Assembly: GCA_030829955.1 (NCBI GenBank)
Contig: JAURNY010000023.1
Location: 1-34,962 of the forward strand
DNA length: 34,962 nucleotides
Origin: Gammaproteobacteria bacterium
GTDB taxonomy: Bacteria > Pseudomonadota > Gammaproteobacteria > Eutrophobiales > Eutrophobiaceae
Reading direction: 5' to 3'
The translations under genes and the position numbers were made by a program. Shown piece after piece: positions 1-10,966 of the stretch. Position 1 is the first letter of the stretch, and each line of letters opens with the position of its first letter. The notes beneath the pieces are model-generated. The model had not been told where the DNA came from, did not search any database, and worked only from the letters and a program-made list of their open reading frames with translations.

Positions 1-30
1 ATGCAAACTGGCCGTACTCTGAATAATTAA
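1..30 (+). CDS. C-terminal end of an upstream gene (partial)
   Basis: The first 27 bases read as nine codons ending in TGRTLNN, followed by TAA at 28-30. A strong terminator begins 13 bases later, which supports this as the true end of a plus-strand gene that starts outside the window. Too little is present to identify the product. Confidence 0.4.
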   Translation: MQTGRTLNN

Positions 31-43
31 TTACCAAATGTTA

Positions 44-75
44 AACGGGCGGATCAATAATCTGCCCGTTTTTTA
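44..75 (+). terminator. Rho-independent terminator of the upstream gene
   Basis: A 10-bp stem (AACGGGCGGA pairing with TCTGCCCGTT, one G-T pair) closes a 7-base loop at 54-60 and runs into a T-tract at 69-74. It lies just after the stop codon at 28-30. Confidence 0.85.
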
Positions 76-277
76 TTGTCTGTATAAAGCAATAATCAAA
101 GTACAAATTGCAGTTCATTTAATTTCTTCTTATTGAATTAAACCGTTTCTTCCAATAATCGTTTGATAATTTCCTCACTGTGTATCGCCTGCTTGTCGAT
201 GATCTAAAAAGCTGGTTAGTATTTATTGCTTATTGCATGCCAATAACTCAAATCATTGTCTATCATAATTTAATGGT

Positions 278-538
278 TTAAATCGAACTCCTTAACTTTT
301 CATCGATATTACTTCTGACTTTTTCTTGACTAAACTTTGGAGTATGTATACCAATCACCTGTAGCGCTTTGTCATGATATTTTTTCAAGATTATTCATCA
401 GCGAAACGATCGATAACAATTCCAGTAATCAAACGTCCAGAAATCGAGCAATAAGACTTTCCCATTTATGTCATCCGGCATAAATGGTTCAGTGTTAATT
501 CAGCTTTCAGGTTGAACATGATGAAACTTTGCTGTAGT
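278..538 (-). pseudogene. Decayed thioredoxin-like (NHL-repeat/redoxin family) gene fragment
   Basis: Read on the minus strand in one frame, this stretch gives INTEPFMPDDINGKVLLLDF, then WTF...NC, then LKKYHDKALQVIGIHTPKF and SQEKVRSNIDEKL. This matches the thioredoxin-like domain of NHL-repeat redoxin proteins, which typically read [35 protein letters not shown]. The frame is broken by a TGA at 500-502, where the family has Trp, by two TGA codons at 395-400, and by TAA at 278-280. The first Cys of the CxxC is also lost (DYWNC). A further minus-strand stretch at 138-206 (KQAIHSEEI, then IKRLLEETV and stop) could be the remains of the C-terminal end in another frame. The family match is from memory of its motifs; the broken frame is seen directly. 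Confidence 0.65.
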
Positions 539-729
539 TCAGGGTATTAAGTGACCCCGGCATAGTTGGTGTTAGGGTTTTTATCATGATTGCTGAGAAC
601 ATAATTTTTATAAATAAATTGATATATATTTCATATCATTTCTATTTTTAATAAAATGCTTTATTAGAAATTTAATTATTACTTCGCATAGAGTCTTGAA
701 TAGTTATAGACATTTTAATTGTTAAAGAT
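539..729. other. AT-rich spacer with no visible gene
   Basis: No convincing coding frame is present on either strand. The sequence from about 600 to 690 is very AT-rich. It probably carries the promoter of the following carbonic anhydrase gene, but I could not pick out a convincing -35/-10 pair. Confidence 0.4.
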
Positions 730-1257
730 ATGACCATTAGAAGGTTTCAGGATAAAACGCCAATCATAGATGACAGTGCTTATATTGATGATACTGCATT
801 GGTTATTGGTGACGTTGAAATTGGTGCAAATAGTTCGGTATGGCCAATGACGGTCATACGTGGCGATGTGCATTCAATCAGGATTGGTGAACGAACTAAT
901 ATTCAGGATGCATCTGTTTGTCATGTGACACATGACGGCGATTTTTCCCCTGGCGGTTTTCCTTTAACTGTGGGTAATAATGTGACTGTTGGTCATAGGG
1001 TTTTATTGCATGCCTGTACAGTGGGCGATGATTGCCTAATTGGTATGGCAGCAACCATCATGGATGGTGCAGTAATAGAAGATAATGTGATTGTTGGTGC
1101 TGGAAGTCTTGTGCCTACAGGAAAAAGACTGGAGTCCGGTTATTTATACGTTGGTAGTCCGGTTAAGCGTGTAAGAGAATTGAATGACAAAGAATTGGCC
1201 TTTCTAAAATATTCCGCGGAGCATTATTCAAAACTCAAAGATCTGCACAAAGACTGA
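730..1257 (+). CDS. Gamma-class carbonic anhydrase family protein (YrdA-like)
   Basis: A 175-residue left-handed beta-helix protein of the YrdA/CaiE/PaaY group, probably cytoplasmic and trimeric. Hexapeptide repeats run through most of the chain (ALVIGDVEIG, NVTVGHR, NVIVGAG). The usual metal-ligand histidines are visible: H65/H68 in CHVTHD, H89 in GHR and H94 in LLHAC. The VWPMTVIRGD segment near 37-46 is a family hallmark. Length equals that of typical YrdA proteins. Many family members bind zinc, but carbonic anhydrase activity is shown for only some, so the reaction (CO2 hydration) is inferred. The start is ATG with only a weak ribosome site (GTTAAAG). It stands alone before speE, 86 bases away. 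Confidence 0.9.
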   Translation: MTIRRFQDKTPIIDDSAYIDDTALVIGDVEIGANSSVWPMTVIRGDVHSIRIGERTNIQDASVCHVTHDGDFSPGGFPLTVGNNVTVGHRVLLHACTVGDDCLIGMAATIMDGAVIEDNVIVGAGSLVPTGKRLESGYLYVGSPVKRVRELNDKELAFLKYSAEHYSKLKDLHKD

Positions 1258-1343
1258 TTATCCTATGGTAAAGATGGTCGAACCTCTAACATTTATTCGT
1301 TATTATTCCGCACTTTTGAAGCGATTCAGCAGCGAGGATAAGT

Positions 1344-2195
1344 ATGACTATTGATGAAAACTGGTATTCAGAGGCAGCCAGAGGTTTTGGAATGTCTCTA
1401 GAGATCAGTGAAAAACTGCATGAGGAACAGTCTCCTTATCAGAAGATTGAGATTTATCAAACCAAGACATTTGGTCGTTTGATGACGCTGGATGGTTTAA
1501 CTATGGTCACTGATAGGGACAATTTCGTTTATCACGAGATGATGTCGCATCCTGTTTTGTTCAATCACCCGAATCCTAAAGATGTTGCAATCGTTGGTGG
1601 TGGAGACTGTGGTACATTACGGGAAGTGTTAAAACACGGTTCTGTAAAGTCAGCGATTCAAATTGAACTTGATGAATGTGTGACCAGAGTAGCGGAAGAG
1701 TTTTTTCCGGAACTTTGCGAAAGTAATAGCGATCCTCGTGCAACATTATTATTTGAGGACGCGATTGCTTGGATGCAAAATGCAAAACCTAAATCGCTGG
1801 ATATTATTATTCTGGATACAACTGATCCTGTTGGTCAGGCTAAGCGGCTTTTCTCTGAAGCCTTTTATACTGATTGTTTAAACGCCTTGAGAGAGGGCGG
1901 TATGGTCGTTGCACAAAGTGAATCGCCCATGTTTGATAAAGAATTGATTAGTGATATTCATAGTGAATTGAATAAGGCCGGATTTGCCGAGATACAGACA
2001 ATTCATTTTCCACAAATTACTTATCCATCGGGCTGGTGGTCAGCAACCATGGCAAGACGGGACCAGAAGTTTGGTGATTTTCGTGAGCAATCAGTTATTC
2101 GCAAACCGTTTGCGACGAAATATTACAATGCTGATATTCATCGGGCCTGTAGCGCCTTACCACAGTTTTTGCTCGATGCGCTGGACGCAAATTAA
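1344..2195 (+). CDS. speE: Spermidine synthase (polyamine aminopropyltransferase)
   Basis: Transfers an aminopropyl group from decarboxylated S-adenosylmethionine to putrescine, giving spermidine, in the cytoplasm. The 283 residues match the family length. The N-terminal part carries LMTLDGLTMVTDRD and FVYHEMMSHP, the aminopropyl-donor and putrescine site region. The nucleotide-binding glycine loop is GGGDCG at 85-90, where many homologues have GGGDGG. The acidic catalytic segment LDTTDPVG at 157-164 is intact (D158, D161). The ATG at 1344 follows a good AGGA ribosome site at about 1335. No speD is visible nearby, so the decarboxylated-SAM source must lie elsewhere. Confidence 0.95.
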   Translation: MTIDENWYSEAARGFGMSLEISEKLHEEQSPYQKIEIYQTKTFGRLMTLDGLTMVTDRDNFVYHEMMSHPVLFNHPNPKDVAIVGGGDCGTLREVLKHGSVKSAIQIELDECVTRVAEEFFPELCESNSDPRATLLFEDAIAWMQNAKPKSLDIIILDTTDPVGQAKRLFSEAFYTDCLNALREGGMVVAQSESPMFDKELISDIHSELNKAGFAEIQTIHFPQITYPSGWWSATMARRDQKFGDFREQSVIRKPFATKYYNADIHRACSALPQFLLDALDAN

Positions 2196-2241
2196 GCAAA
2201 TGATGCTTTGATTTCATACAACAGACGCTAAACTGAATGAC

Positions 2242-4134
2242 ATGAGAGCTTTAGAGCAACAATTTGATGTGATTATTGTTGGTGGTGGCCATGCCGGTAC
2301 CGAGGCTGCCATGGCGTCTGCGCGTATGGGAGTGCGAACATTATTACTGACGCACAGTGTTGATACGCTAGGACAAATGTCATGCAATCCGGCGATTGGT
2401 GGTATTGGTAAGGGCCATCTTGTCAAAGAAGTAGATGCTATGGGTGGTTTGATGGCGGTCGCTGCTGATCATAGTGGTATTCAATATCGTATACTGAATT
2501 CAAGAAAAGGACCTGCGGTTCGCGCAACGCGTGCTCAGATAGATCGCATGCTTTATAAGCAATATGTTCGTCCTGCCATGGAAAATCAGGACAATCTTTT
2601 CATCTTCCAACAAGCTGTCGATGATCTTATTGTTGAAGGTGAACAGGTAAGAGGTGTCATCACGCAAGCTGGATTAAAATTTCTCGCATCAACGGTTGTT
2701 TTAACCGTCGGCACATTTCTCGGTGGTAAGATTCATATCGGTGACAAGCAACATGCTGGTGGTCGTGCTGGTGATCCACCTTCTATTGCATTAGCTGATC
2801 GTTTACGTGAATTACCGTTTACTGTTGGTAGATTAAAAACTGGAACACCGCCACGTATTGATGGCAAGACAATCGACTATTCTCAATTACAGGTTCAGTC
2901 CGGCGATGATCCCATACCTATATTTTCATATTTAGGTAATGTTGGGCAACACCCAGAACAAATTTCATGTCATATTACTTACACTAATGAGAAGACACAT
3001 GACATTATTCGTGCGGGTCTGGATCGCTCACCGATGTTTAATGGCAATATTGAAGGCACTGGTCCTCGCTATTGTCCTTCCGTTGAAGATAAGATTGTTC
3101 GTTTTGCGGACAAAACCTCGCATCAGATATTCGTTGAACCTGAAGGTTTAAATACCACCGAGGTCTATCCCAATGGTATTTCTACTTCACTACCATACGA
3201 CGTGCAATATGATTTGGTACGCTCAATAAATGGCTTCGAAAATGCACACATCACCCGTCCGGGTTATGCCATCGAATATGATTTTTTTGATCCGCGTGAA
3301 CTATCACCCTGGTTAGAAACCCGCTTTATACAAGGGCTATTTTTTGCTGGCCAAATTAATGGCACAACAGGTTATGAAGAAGCGGCAGCACAGGGTTTGT
3401 TGGCTGGACTCAATGCAGCACTTCGAGTTCAGGACAAGGAATCCTGGTTTCCAAGACGCGATCAGGCTTATCTGGGCGTATTGGTCGATGACTTGATTAC
3501 CATGGGCACGACTGAACCCTATCGTATGTTTACCAGTCGTGCTGAATATCGTTTGATGCTACGCGAAGACAATGCAGACTTGCGCTTAACCGAGAAGGCG
3601 CGTGAACTGGGATTGATTGATGATTTACGTTGGCAAGCCTTTAATGAAAAGCGTGAAGCAATAGCAAAGCAAACTGAACAACTGGAAAATCTTTGCGTGG
3701 GCTCAAGAGCATTACCACAGGAAAAAGTTGAAGCAACGTTAGGTTGTGAGATTAAGAAAGATCAAAACCTGTTACAGATTTTGAAACGACCTGATTTTAG
3801 TTGTAAGGATATCGCGCGATTAATTGGTGATGAGTTTGAAATTAATCCAGCTGTGATCGAGCAGGTTGAAATTCAGGCTAAATATGCAGGTTATATTCAG
3901 CGACAGGAAGAGGAGATTGCCCGCAATCGTCGACATGAAGAAACAGCCTTACCTGATAATATTAATTATGCTGATGTGCGCGGTTTGTCGACTGAAGTGG
4001 TGGAGAAACTGAATAAACATCGCCCGATCAATCTCGGACAGGCTGCGCGTATTCAGGGAATCACTCCCGCCGCAATTTCATTGTTGCGCGTACATATGAA
4101 AAAGCAGTCTTTGCTATTACAGCAAAGTGCCTGA
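2242..4134 (+). CDS. mnmG: tRNA uridine-5-carboxymethylaminomethyl modification enzyme MnmG (GidA)
   Basis: FAD-dependent subunit which, with MnmE, installs the cmnm5 group at wobble uridine 34 of several tRNAs. The 630-residue chain begins with the FAD fold ([15 protein letters not shown], residues 9-23), followed by the signature [20 protein letters not shown] and [14 protein letters not shown]-like segments. A second FAD contact, [13 protein letters not shown], lies near residue 375, and the C-terminal helical MnmE/tRNA-binding domain is complete. The ATG at 2242 has a poor ribosome site but gives the canonical N-terminus. Its stop overlaps the GTG start of rsmG by eight bases, so the two are probably translationally coupled, as in the usual gidA-gidB pair. 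Confidence 0.97.
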   Translation: MRALEQQFDVIIVGGGHAGTEAAMASARMGVRTLLLTHSVDTLGQMSCNPAIGGIGKGHLVKEVDAMGGLMAVAADHSGIQYRILNSRKGPAVRATRAQIDRMLYKQYVRPAMENQDNLFIFQQAVDDLIVEGEQVRGVITQAGLKFLASTVVLTVGTFLGGKIHIGDKQHAGGRAGDPPSIALADRLRELPFTVGRLKTGTPPRIDGKTIDYSQLQVQSGDDPIPIFSYLGNVGQHPEQISCHITYTNEKTHDIIRAGLDRSPMFNGNIEGTGPRYCPSVEDKIVRFADKTSHQIFVEPEGLNTTEVYPNGISTSLPYDVQYDLVRSINGFENAHITRPGYAIEYDFFDPRELSPWLETRFIQGLFFAGQINGTTGYEEAAAQGLLAGLNAALRVQDKESWFPRRDQAYLGVLVDDLITMGTTEPYRMFTSRAEYRLMLREDNADLRLTEKARELGLIDDLRWQAFNEKREAIAKQTEQLENLCVGSRALPQEKVEATLGCEIKKDQNLLQILKRPDFSCKDIARLIGDEFEINPAVIEQVEIQAKYAGYIQRQEEEIARNRRHEETALPDNINYADVRGLSTEVVEKLNKHRPINLGQAARIQGITPAAISLLRVHMKKQSLLLQQSA

Positions 4135-4759
4135 TTCATCTTTTCTAAAAAACCTGCTTGAGCAGGGGTTAGGTTTTTATCAACTTAATGCCCATCTTGA
4201 ACAGTCGACAATATTGCTCGCCTATGTGGAATTATTAGAGAAATGGAATCGCACCTATAACCTGACGGCGATCAAAGACAAGCAAGAGATGGTCTATCGG
4301 CATATCTTAGATTCATTATCGATTCATCAATATATAGCAGGTGAAAATTGTCTGGATGTTGGTAGTGGCGCAGGTCTCCCTGGCCTGGTGTTGTCAATTG
4401 TACAACCGGATAAACATTGGACATTGCTTGATAGTAATTCCAAACGAACGCGATTTCTCAGACACGTTAAAGCGCATCTTGATTTACACAATGTAGAGGT
4501 AGTGCAACAACGAATAGATGAATATCAACCGGAAAAACTCTATTCAACGATTACATGTCGTGCATTTAGTTCGATGAATGACTTTGTCGAGCAGTCCGGT
4601 CATTGTCTGGAGAAATCTGGTCTAATGTTGGCAATGAAGGCGCATCTTAAAGTGGCCGAGTGGGAAGCAGTAAAAAGTAAAGTTGCTGATATAGAACGTA
4701 TTTATCTGGCGACAATGGATGATGAAAAGACACGTTGTTTAGTAAAAATATCACTTTGA
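4127..4759 (+). CDS. rsmG: 16S rRNA (guanine-527-N7)-methyltransferase RsmG (GidB)
   Basis: Methylates G527 of 16S rRNA using S-adenosylmethionine. The 210-residue protein has the family N-terminal segment [14 protein letters not shown], then the SAM-binding loop [12 protein letters not shown] at about 75-86, [12 protein letters not shown], and CRAFSS. GTG is the start codon and lies within the last codons of mnmG, so the two form one transcription unit. No terminator is obvious after the stop; the next gene, parA, starts 117 bases downstream. Confidence 0.95.
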   Translation: MPDSSFLKNLLEQGLGFYQLNAHLEQSTILLAYVELLEKWNRTYNLTAIKDKQEMVYRHILDSLSIHQYIAGENCLDVGSGAGLPGLVLSIVQPDKHWTLLDSNSKRTRFLRHVKAHLDLHNVEVVQQRIDEYQPEKLYSTITCRAFSSMNDFVEQSGHCLEKSGLMLAMKAHLKVAEWEAVKSKVADIERIYLATMDDEKTRCLVKISL

Positions 4760-4825
4760 TTCATTTATTTATCATTGAATGCCGCGTTTTATTTAAAAAT
4801 ACTATTGTTTTCATGATGACAAACT

Positions 4826-4853
4826 GCCCGTGAACTGTGGATAATAGTCGGGC
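4826..4853. promoter_or_regulatory. Perfect DnaA box within a short inverted repeat upstream of parA
   Basis: TGTGGATAA at 4836-4844 is an exact complement of the DnaA consensus TTATCCACA. It sits between GCCCG (4826-4830) and CGGGC (4849-4853), which could pair as a 5-bp stem. It is the only perfect box I found in the window, so this is a possible DnaA-responsive control site for parAB rather than a full replication origin. Confidence 0.5.
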
Positions 4854-4876
4854 CTATATTTTTTCGAGTATTAGTT

Positions 4877-5650
4877 GTGTCAAAAATAATTGCGATAGCC
4901 AATCAAAAAGGTGGTGTAGGTAAAACAACCACTGGCGTAAATCTGGCAGCATCCCTTGCAGCAACAAAACGTAAGGTGCTACTTGTCGATCTCGATCCAC
5001 AGGGTAATGCGACCATGGCTAGTGGTGTTGATAAACATGAGCTCGACTATTCCAGTTACGATTTGTTGATTAATGACAAGACGGCTGAAGAGGTTATCGT
5101 TCGCTCCGAAGAGGGACGTTATGATTTGTTGCCTACTAATGCTGATTTAACAGGCGCAGAGGTTTCGCTACTAGATGAGATGGCGCGTGAGATACGTTTG
5201 AAAACTGCGCTTGAGCCGGTAAAAAATAATTATGATTTTATTTTTATCGATTGCCCACCATCATTAAATATGTTGACCGTAAATGGTTTAGTGGCAGCAG
5301 ATTCAATCATGATACCTATGCAGTGCGAATATTATGCCCTGGAAGGGTTGACTGCCTTGCTGGAAACAATTGATAAGATTCGTAAGTTTCTTAATCCGGA
5401 TTTAAAAATAGAAGGTCTGTTACGAACCATGTATGACCCGCGTAACAATCTGGCAACGCAGGTTTCGGCACAGTTACTAGATCATTTTGGCGACAAGGTA
5501 TATCGAACAATCATTCCTCGTAATGTGCGACTGGCTGAGGCGCCTAGCCATGGTTTGGCAGCGATTGCATATGACAAATCTTCTACAGGCGCATTGGCTT
5601 ATTTAGCATTAGCTGGTGAAATGTTAAGAAAAGAAGGGTTGGCAGCCTAG
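4877..5650 (+). CDS. parA: Chromosome-partitioning ATPase ParA (Soj)
   Basis: ATPase of the ParABS system that segregates replicated origins. The 257-residue chain starts directly with the deviant Walker A motif KGGVGKTT at 11-18 with both signature lysines. DLDPQGNAT follows at about 38-46 and the Walker B segment FIFIDCPPSLN near 121-131. Its short N-terminus, without a DNA-binding extension, marks it as chromosomal Soj type. GTG at 4877 is the likely start, preceded by only a weak ribosome site. parB follows 28 bases later. I found no clear parS palindrome in the window. Confidence 0.95.
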   Translation: MSKIIAIANQKGGVGKTTTGVNLAASLAATKRKVLLVDLDPQGNATMASGVDKHELDYSSYDLLINDKTAEEVIVRSEEGRYDLLPTNADLTGAEVSLLDEMAREIRLKTALEPVKNNYDFIFIDCPPSLNMLTVNGLVAADSIMIPMQCEYYALEGLTALLETIDKIRKFLNPDLKIEGLLRTMYDPRNNLATQVSAQLLDHFGDKVYRTIIPRNVRLAEAPSHGLAAIAYDKSSTGALAYLALAGEMLRKEGLAA

Positions 5651-5678
5651 TTATTTAATTTATAGGAACACAATATCA

Positions 5679-6545
5679 ATGACAGCAAAAAAACGTGGAT
5701 TAGGCAAAGGTCTCGACGCTTTGCTGGGCAATCGCTCTGAAGAGGCATCCGCAACAAAACAGGATTCACTAAATAGCTTACCCGTCGATTTGATTCAACG
5801 CGGTGAGTATCAGCCCAGAAAGGAATTCAATCAGGAAGCGTTGGAAGAATTAGCGAGTTCAATCAAGGCTCAGGGAGTTGTGCAGCCGATTGTCGTTAGA
5901 AAAATTAAGGACAACAAATATGAGATCATAGCTGGTGAGCGTCGTTGGCGGGCTGCACAGCTCGCTGGTCTACATGTAGTGCCGGTGGTGATAAAGGATG
6001 TCACTGATCAGACGGCAATGTGTCTCGCTTTAATTGAGAATATCCAGCGTCAGGATTTGAATCCACTGGAAGAAGCCGGTGCGTTATCCCGCTTGATCGA
6101 AGAATTTAAAATGACTCACGAGGCGGTCGCTGAGAGTGTCGGACGGTCTCGTTCTGCAGTGTCGAATTTACTTCGGCTTTTGGAATTGAGTAGTGAAGTA
6201 AAGAATATGCTGTTGGAAGGCAAACTGGAAATGGGGCATGCTCGCGCTATTTTGCCTCTATCAGCTACAAATCAGGCAGAATTGGCTAAGACCATTGTTA
6301 AACATAGGTTGTCAGTGCGAGAGACTGAGGCAAGAGTAAAACAATTACAAAACAATCAAACCAATAAAAAAGATAAAGCGATTCCAAAAAAGGATGCCAA
6401 TATTGCCAGTCTTGAGACACAGTTATCTGAAAAACTGGGGGCCAAAGTCGATATAAAACATAACAGTAAGGGTAAGGGTGAATTAAAAATTCATTACCAT
6501 TCAGCCGACGAATTGGATGGAATATTGAAATATTTTCAAAAATGA
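5679..6545 (+). CDS. parB: Chromosome-partitioning protein ParB (Spo0J), CTP-dependent parS-binding clamp
   Basis: Binds parS sites near the origin, spreads as a CTP-gated clamp and activates ParA. The 288 residues begin with the typical basic tail (KKRGLGKGLDALLG). The ParB/sulfiredoxin domain covers about 34-125, with the CTP-binding motif GERRWRAAQ at 86-94 and ENIQRQDLNP at 120-129. The helix-turn-helix region lies at about 145-168, followed by a lysine-rich linker and a C-terminal dimerisation domain. The ATG follows an AGGA site in TATAGGAACAC. It forms an operon with parA; the atp operon promoter starts 13 bases after its stop codon. Confidence 0.95.
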   Translation: MTAKKRGLGKGLDALLGNRSEEASATKQDSLNSLPVDLIQRGEYQPRKEFNQEALEELASSIKAQGVVQPIVVRKIKDNKYEIIAGERRWRAAQLAGLHVVPVVIKDVTDQTAMCLALIENIQRQDLNPLEEAGALSRLIEEFKMTHEAVAESVGRSRSAVSNLLRLLELSSEVKNMLLEGKLEMGHARAILPLSATNQAELAKTIVKHRLSVRETEARVKQLQNNQTNKKDKAIPKKDANIASLETQLSEKLGAKVDIKHNSKGKGELKIHYHSADELDGILKYFQK

Positions 6546-6558
6546 TGCACCGCAGCGA

Positions 6559-6587
6559 TTGATCAATTTGTCTTAGCTATTTATACT
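6559..6587 (+). promoter_or_regulatory. Probable sigma-70 promoter of the atp operon
   Basis: TTGATC (6559-6564) and TATACT (6582-6587) are separated by exactly 17 bases. Transcription would begin near 6594. A small hairpin (TCCCC, loop ACGAA, GGGGA, about 6593-6607) lies at the start of the leader before atpI. Confidence 0.55.
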
Positions 6588-6688
6588 TGCCGTCCCCACG
6601 AAGGGGATGAGATGAAAATTTCCGCGATTTTTGACTGGCACATTTGTATTTTGTCATTACAATATGTCGCGCTTTAGGGGCTGGGCGA

Positions 6689-7075
6689 TTGCGAGGAGAA
6701 GAAAAATTATTACAACATCGCACAGTTGCTTACAGGATGTTAAGCATTGAAGCAGCAGTAGTAATACTAATTGGTCTGCTTTTTTTTATGCTTGCTAATG
6801 TTGATTACGCCTATTCCGTATTTTTAGGCGGCATGGCATTTATAGTGCCAAACCTGATATTTACTTTCGTGTCTTTGAGAACATCATCAGGTTCATCAGG
6901 AAGTGCCTTGGCATGGTTTTACATTGGTGAAGCAATCAAAATTGTTTTCACAATTTTAATATTTACAGTATCAATACTTTTAATTTCGTCATTAAACATT
7001 GGTTTGATGTTTGTGACTTACGGCTTGATTTTGTTGATTAATTTAACTGGTCTGGCCTTATTAATGAATAAATAA
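6689..7075 (+). CDS. atpI: ATP synthase subunit I
   Basis: Small membrane protein at the head of the atp operon; it is thought to help assembly of the c-ring and is not part of the mature enzyme. Four hydrophobic segments are visible, beginning with LSIEAAVVILIGLLF and YSVFLGGMAFIVPNLIF, the second being a family hallmark. The open frame extends back to TTG 6644, but I chose TTG 6689, which follows AGGGG at 6676-6680 and gives a 128-residue protein close to the usual length. An internal ATG at 6737 would remove the conserved N-terminal basic segment. The product family is clear; the start is not. Confidence 0.75.
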   Translation: MRGEEKLLQHRTVAYRMLSIEAAVVILIGLLFFMLANVDYAYSVFLGGMAFIVPNLIFTFVSLRTSSGSSGSALAWFYIGEAIKIVFTILIFTVSILLISSLNIGLMFVTYGLILLINLTGLALLMNK

Positions 7076-7996
<921 letters not shown>

Positions 7997-8016
7997 TTTT
8001 TTTTATAAATAGTTAG

Positions 8017-8301
<285 letters not shown>

Positions 8302-8338
8302 TCATAAATTGTTATCCAAGATAAAAAAGGTGATTTAA

Positions 8339-8809
8339 GTGAATTTTAATGCAACCTTAATTGGGCAACTTGTTACGTTTGCCATCTTTGTCTGGTTCAC
8401 GATGAAGTTTGTTTGGCCATTGTTGCTAAAACAAATGGAAGAGCGTGAAGCGCGAATAGCTGATGGTCTTGCCGCTGCTGAAGAAGGTCAGAAAAAACTG
8501 GCTCAGGCCCAGCAGGATTCAGTTGATGAAATCAATAAAGGCAAGGAAAAAGCGGCAACTATTATTTCTCAAGCGCAAAAGCGTGGTGATGAAATAGTTG
8601 AAGAAGCGAAAGAATCAGCAAAACGCGAAAGCGAACGTATTAAAGAACAAGCCTTTAGTGAAATAGAGCAGGAAAAAGAGAAAGCTCGTCAGGATTTGAG
8701 AAACCAAGTAGCAACATTGGCTGTTGCCGGTGCTCAGCAAATTCTTATGCGAGAAGTTGATCAAAATGCTCATAACGAAGTGCTGTCCAAGATCAGTCAA
8801 CAACTGTAA
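8339..8809 (+). CDS. atpF: F0F1 ATP synthase subunit b
   Basis: Peripheral-stalk subunit that holds F1 against rotation. The 156 residues start with one membrane helix ([20 protein letters not shown]) and continue as a long charged coiled coil rich in Glu, Lys, Ala and Gln. Length equals E. coli AtpF. The start codon is GTG, preceded by an AAGGTGA ribosome site. atpH follows 17 bases later. Confidence 0.96.
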   Translation: MNFNATLIGQLVTFAIFVWFTMKFVWPLLLKQMEEREARIADGLAAAEEGQKKLAQAQQDSVDEINKGKEKAATIISQAQKRGDEIVEEAKESAKRESERIKEQAFSEIEQEKEKARQDLRNQVATLAVAGAQQILMREVDQNAHNEVLSKISQQL

Positions 8810-8826
8810 TTAACCGGAATTAATCA

Positions 8827-9360
8827 ATGTTAGAAAAAGCAACGATTGCAAGACCTTATGCTGAAGCCGCTTTCTCACAAGCATTAGAGGAAGGTAAGTT
8901 AGCGGAATGGTCTGCATTTTTGGCTACGCTTAGAGCAGCGGTAGAAGTCAAAGAAATGCGACAGGTTATCTACAGTCCGAAAGTGACTGAAAAACAGTTG
9001 GCAGATTTCGTCATTGAAATTTGCGGTGAATTATCAACAACGCAGAAAAACTTCGTCAACATTCTGATTGATGCAGAGCGTATTATTTTCGCTTCTGATA
9101 TTTCAAAACAGTTTGAGCAGAGTAAAGCTGCAGCAGAAGGTCTCAGCGAAGTTGAGGTGATCAGTGCATATGCATTGAATGAACAGCAACTGAATGATAT
9201 CTCTGCATCCATTGCTAAACGCATTGGCAAGCAGGTTGAAATCAAACCCGGTGAAGACAGGGATTTGATTGGTGGCGTCGTGATTCGTGTTGGTGATGCT
9301 GTGATTGATGCTTCAATCAAAGGCCGTTTGAAAGAATTAAACAACATTTTTGCGCAATAG
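8827..9360 (+). CDS. atpH: F0F1 ATP synthase subunit delta
   Basis: Connects the top of the F1 head to the b-subunit stalk. The 177-residue protein begins with the family signature TIARPYAEAAFSQA (residues 6-19). It ends with the conserved GGVVIRVGDAVIDASIKGRL segment that packs against subunit b. It is flanked by atpF and atpA with short gaps, and the ribosome site is weak, which suggests coupling to upstream translation. Confidence 0.96.
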   Translation: MLEKATIARPYAEAAFSQALEEGKLAEWSAFLATLRAAVEVKEMRQVIYSPKVTEKQLADFVIEICGELSTTQKNFVNILIDAERIIFASDISKQFEQSKAAAEGLSEVEVISAYALNEQQLNDISASIAKRIGKQVEIKPGEDRDLIGGVVIRVGDAVIDASIKGRLKELNNIFAQ

Positions 9361-9382
9361 TTATTAAATAGAGGAAAGACTT

Positions 9383-10924
9383 ATGTCTATCAGTGCAACT
9401 GAAATTAGTGATCTGATTAAAAAGAAAATCCAGTCTATGGATCTTGATACTGAAGCTCGTACCGAAGGTACGGTTGTCAGTTTGGCTGATGGTGTAGCCC
9501 GAATCCATGGTTTAAGTGATGTTATGCAGGGTGAGATGATTGAATTTCCCGGTAACACCTACGGTCTGGCGTTGAACCTTGAAAGAGATTCAGTTGGTGC
9601 CGTTATTCTGGGTAGTTATGAACACATCTCTGAGGGCGATGTCGTCAAGTGTACAAAGCGTATTCTTGAAGTGCCTGTGGGGGAAGGTCTGTTGGGTCGC
9701 GTTGTTGACTCACTGGGTAACCCTATTGATGGCAAAGGCGATATCGATGCCAAAGGTAGTTCTCCGATTGAAAAAATTGCGCCAGGCGTTATTGCACGTA
9801 AATCTGTTGCACAGCCTGTACAAACTGGTTTGAAATCTATTGACTCCATGGTGCCTGTTGGTCGTGGTCAACGTGAGTTAATCATTGGTGACCGTCAGAC
9901 AGGTAAAACTGCTGTAGCGATTGATACCATCATTAATCAGAAAGGCACGGGAGTTAAATGTGTTTATGTCGCGATTGGTCAGAAGGCATCTTCTATCAAC
10001 GTGGTAATTCGTAAACTTGAAGAACATGGCGCACTTGACCACACCATCATTGTTGCAGCGACGGCTTCTGATTCGGCAGCGATGCAATACATTGCACCAT
10101 ACGCTGGTTGTGCAATGGGTGAATATTTCCGTGACCGTGGTGAAGACGCACTGATTGTATATGATGATTTGACCAAACAAGCATGGGCCTATCGTCAGAT
10201 TTCCTTGTTATTGAAACGTCCACCGGGTCGTGAAGCGTATCCAGGTGACGTATTCTATTTACATTCACGTTTATTAGAGCGTGCTGCACGTATTAACGAA
10301 GAATATGTAGAAAAGATTACCAATGGCGAAGTTAAAGGTCAGACAGGCTCATTAACTGCATTGCCAATCATTGAAACTCAGGCGGGTGACGTATCTGCAT
10401 TCGTACCTACCAACGTAATCTCAATTACCGATGGTCAGATCTTCCTTGAATCCGACTTGTTTAACTCCGGTTTCCGTCCTGCTATTAATGCGGGTCTGTC
10501 GGTATCTCGTGTAGGTGGTGCTGCGCAAACCAAGATTATTAAAAAACTGGGTGGTGGTGTACGTTTAGCGCTAGCCCAGTATCGTGAGCTTGCTGCTTTC
10601 GCTCAGTTTGCATCTGATCTGGATGCTGCGACACGTAAACAGTTGGAACGTGGTCAACGCGTAATGGAACTGATGAAACAGAAACAATATTCACCTCTTT
10701 CCGTAGCTGAAATGGGAGTGAGTTTATATGCGGTTGAAAACGGATTTATTGATTCTGTCGAATTAGACAAAGTTGGTGCTTTCGAAGATGCATTACATGA
10801 CTATATGAATAGTGAGCAGTCAGCATTAATGAGCAAAATCGGTGATGACGGTAATTACAGCGATGAGATTGAAGCTGACTTGAAATCTGCCATTGAAAAA
10901 TTCATGGAAACCGGTAGCTGGTAA
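9383..10924 (+). CDS. atpA: F0F1 ATP synthase subunit alpha
   Basis: Non-catalytic nucleotide-binding subunit of the F1 hexamer. The 513 residues match E. coli AtpA in length. The Walker A motif GDRQTGKT lies at 169-176, and [21 protein letters not shown] gives the Walker B region. The C-terminal helical domain is complete. A good ribosome site (AGAGGAAAG) precedes the ATG. Confidence 0.98.
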   Translation: MSISATEISDLIKKKIQSMDLDTEARTEGTVVSLADGVARIHGLSDVMQGEMIEFPGNTYGLALNLERDSVGAVILGSYEHISEGDVVKCTKRILEVPVGEGLLGRVVDSLGNPIDGKGDIDAKGSSPIEKIAPGVIARKSVAQPVQTGLKSIDSMVPVGRGQRELIIGDRQTGKTAVAIDTIINQKGTGVKCVYVAIGQKASSINVVIRKLEEHGALDHTIIVAATASDSAAMQYIAPYAGCAMGEYFRDRGEDALIVYDDLTKQAWAYRQISLLLKRPPGREAYPGDVFYLHSRLLERAARINEEYVEKITNGEVKGQTGSLTALPIIETQAGDVSAFVPTNVISITDGQIFLESDLFNSGFRPAINAGLSVSRVGGAAQTKIIKKLGGGVRLALAQYRELAAFAQFASDLDAATRKQLERGQRVMELMKQKQYSPLSVAEMGVSLYAVENGFIDSVELDKVGAFEDALHDYMNSEQSALMSKIGDDGNYSDEIEADLKSAIEKFMETGSW

Positions 10925-10966
10925 AGTTCATTTATAAAGATTAACAGGTAAAGAGTAGATACAGAT

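Noticed and set aside
4760-5678. A parS site near parAB
   Set aside because: I looked for the TGTTTCACGTGAAACA palindrome in the spacers and found only a poor resemblance (TTTTCATGATGAC).
9364-10289. Several long minus-strand open frames inside atpA
   Set aside because: They lie antisense to a clearly coding, conserved gene, lack ribosome sites and show no family motifs.
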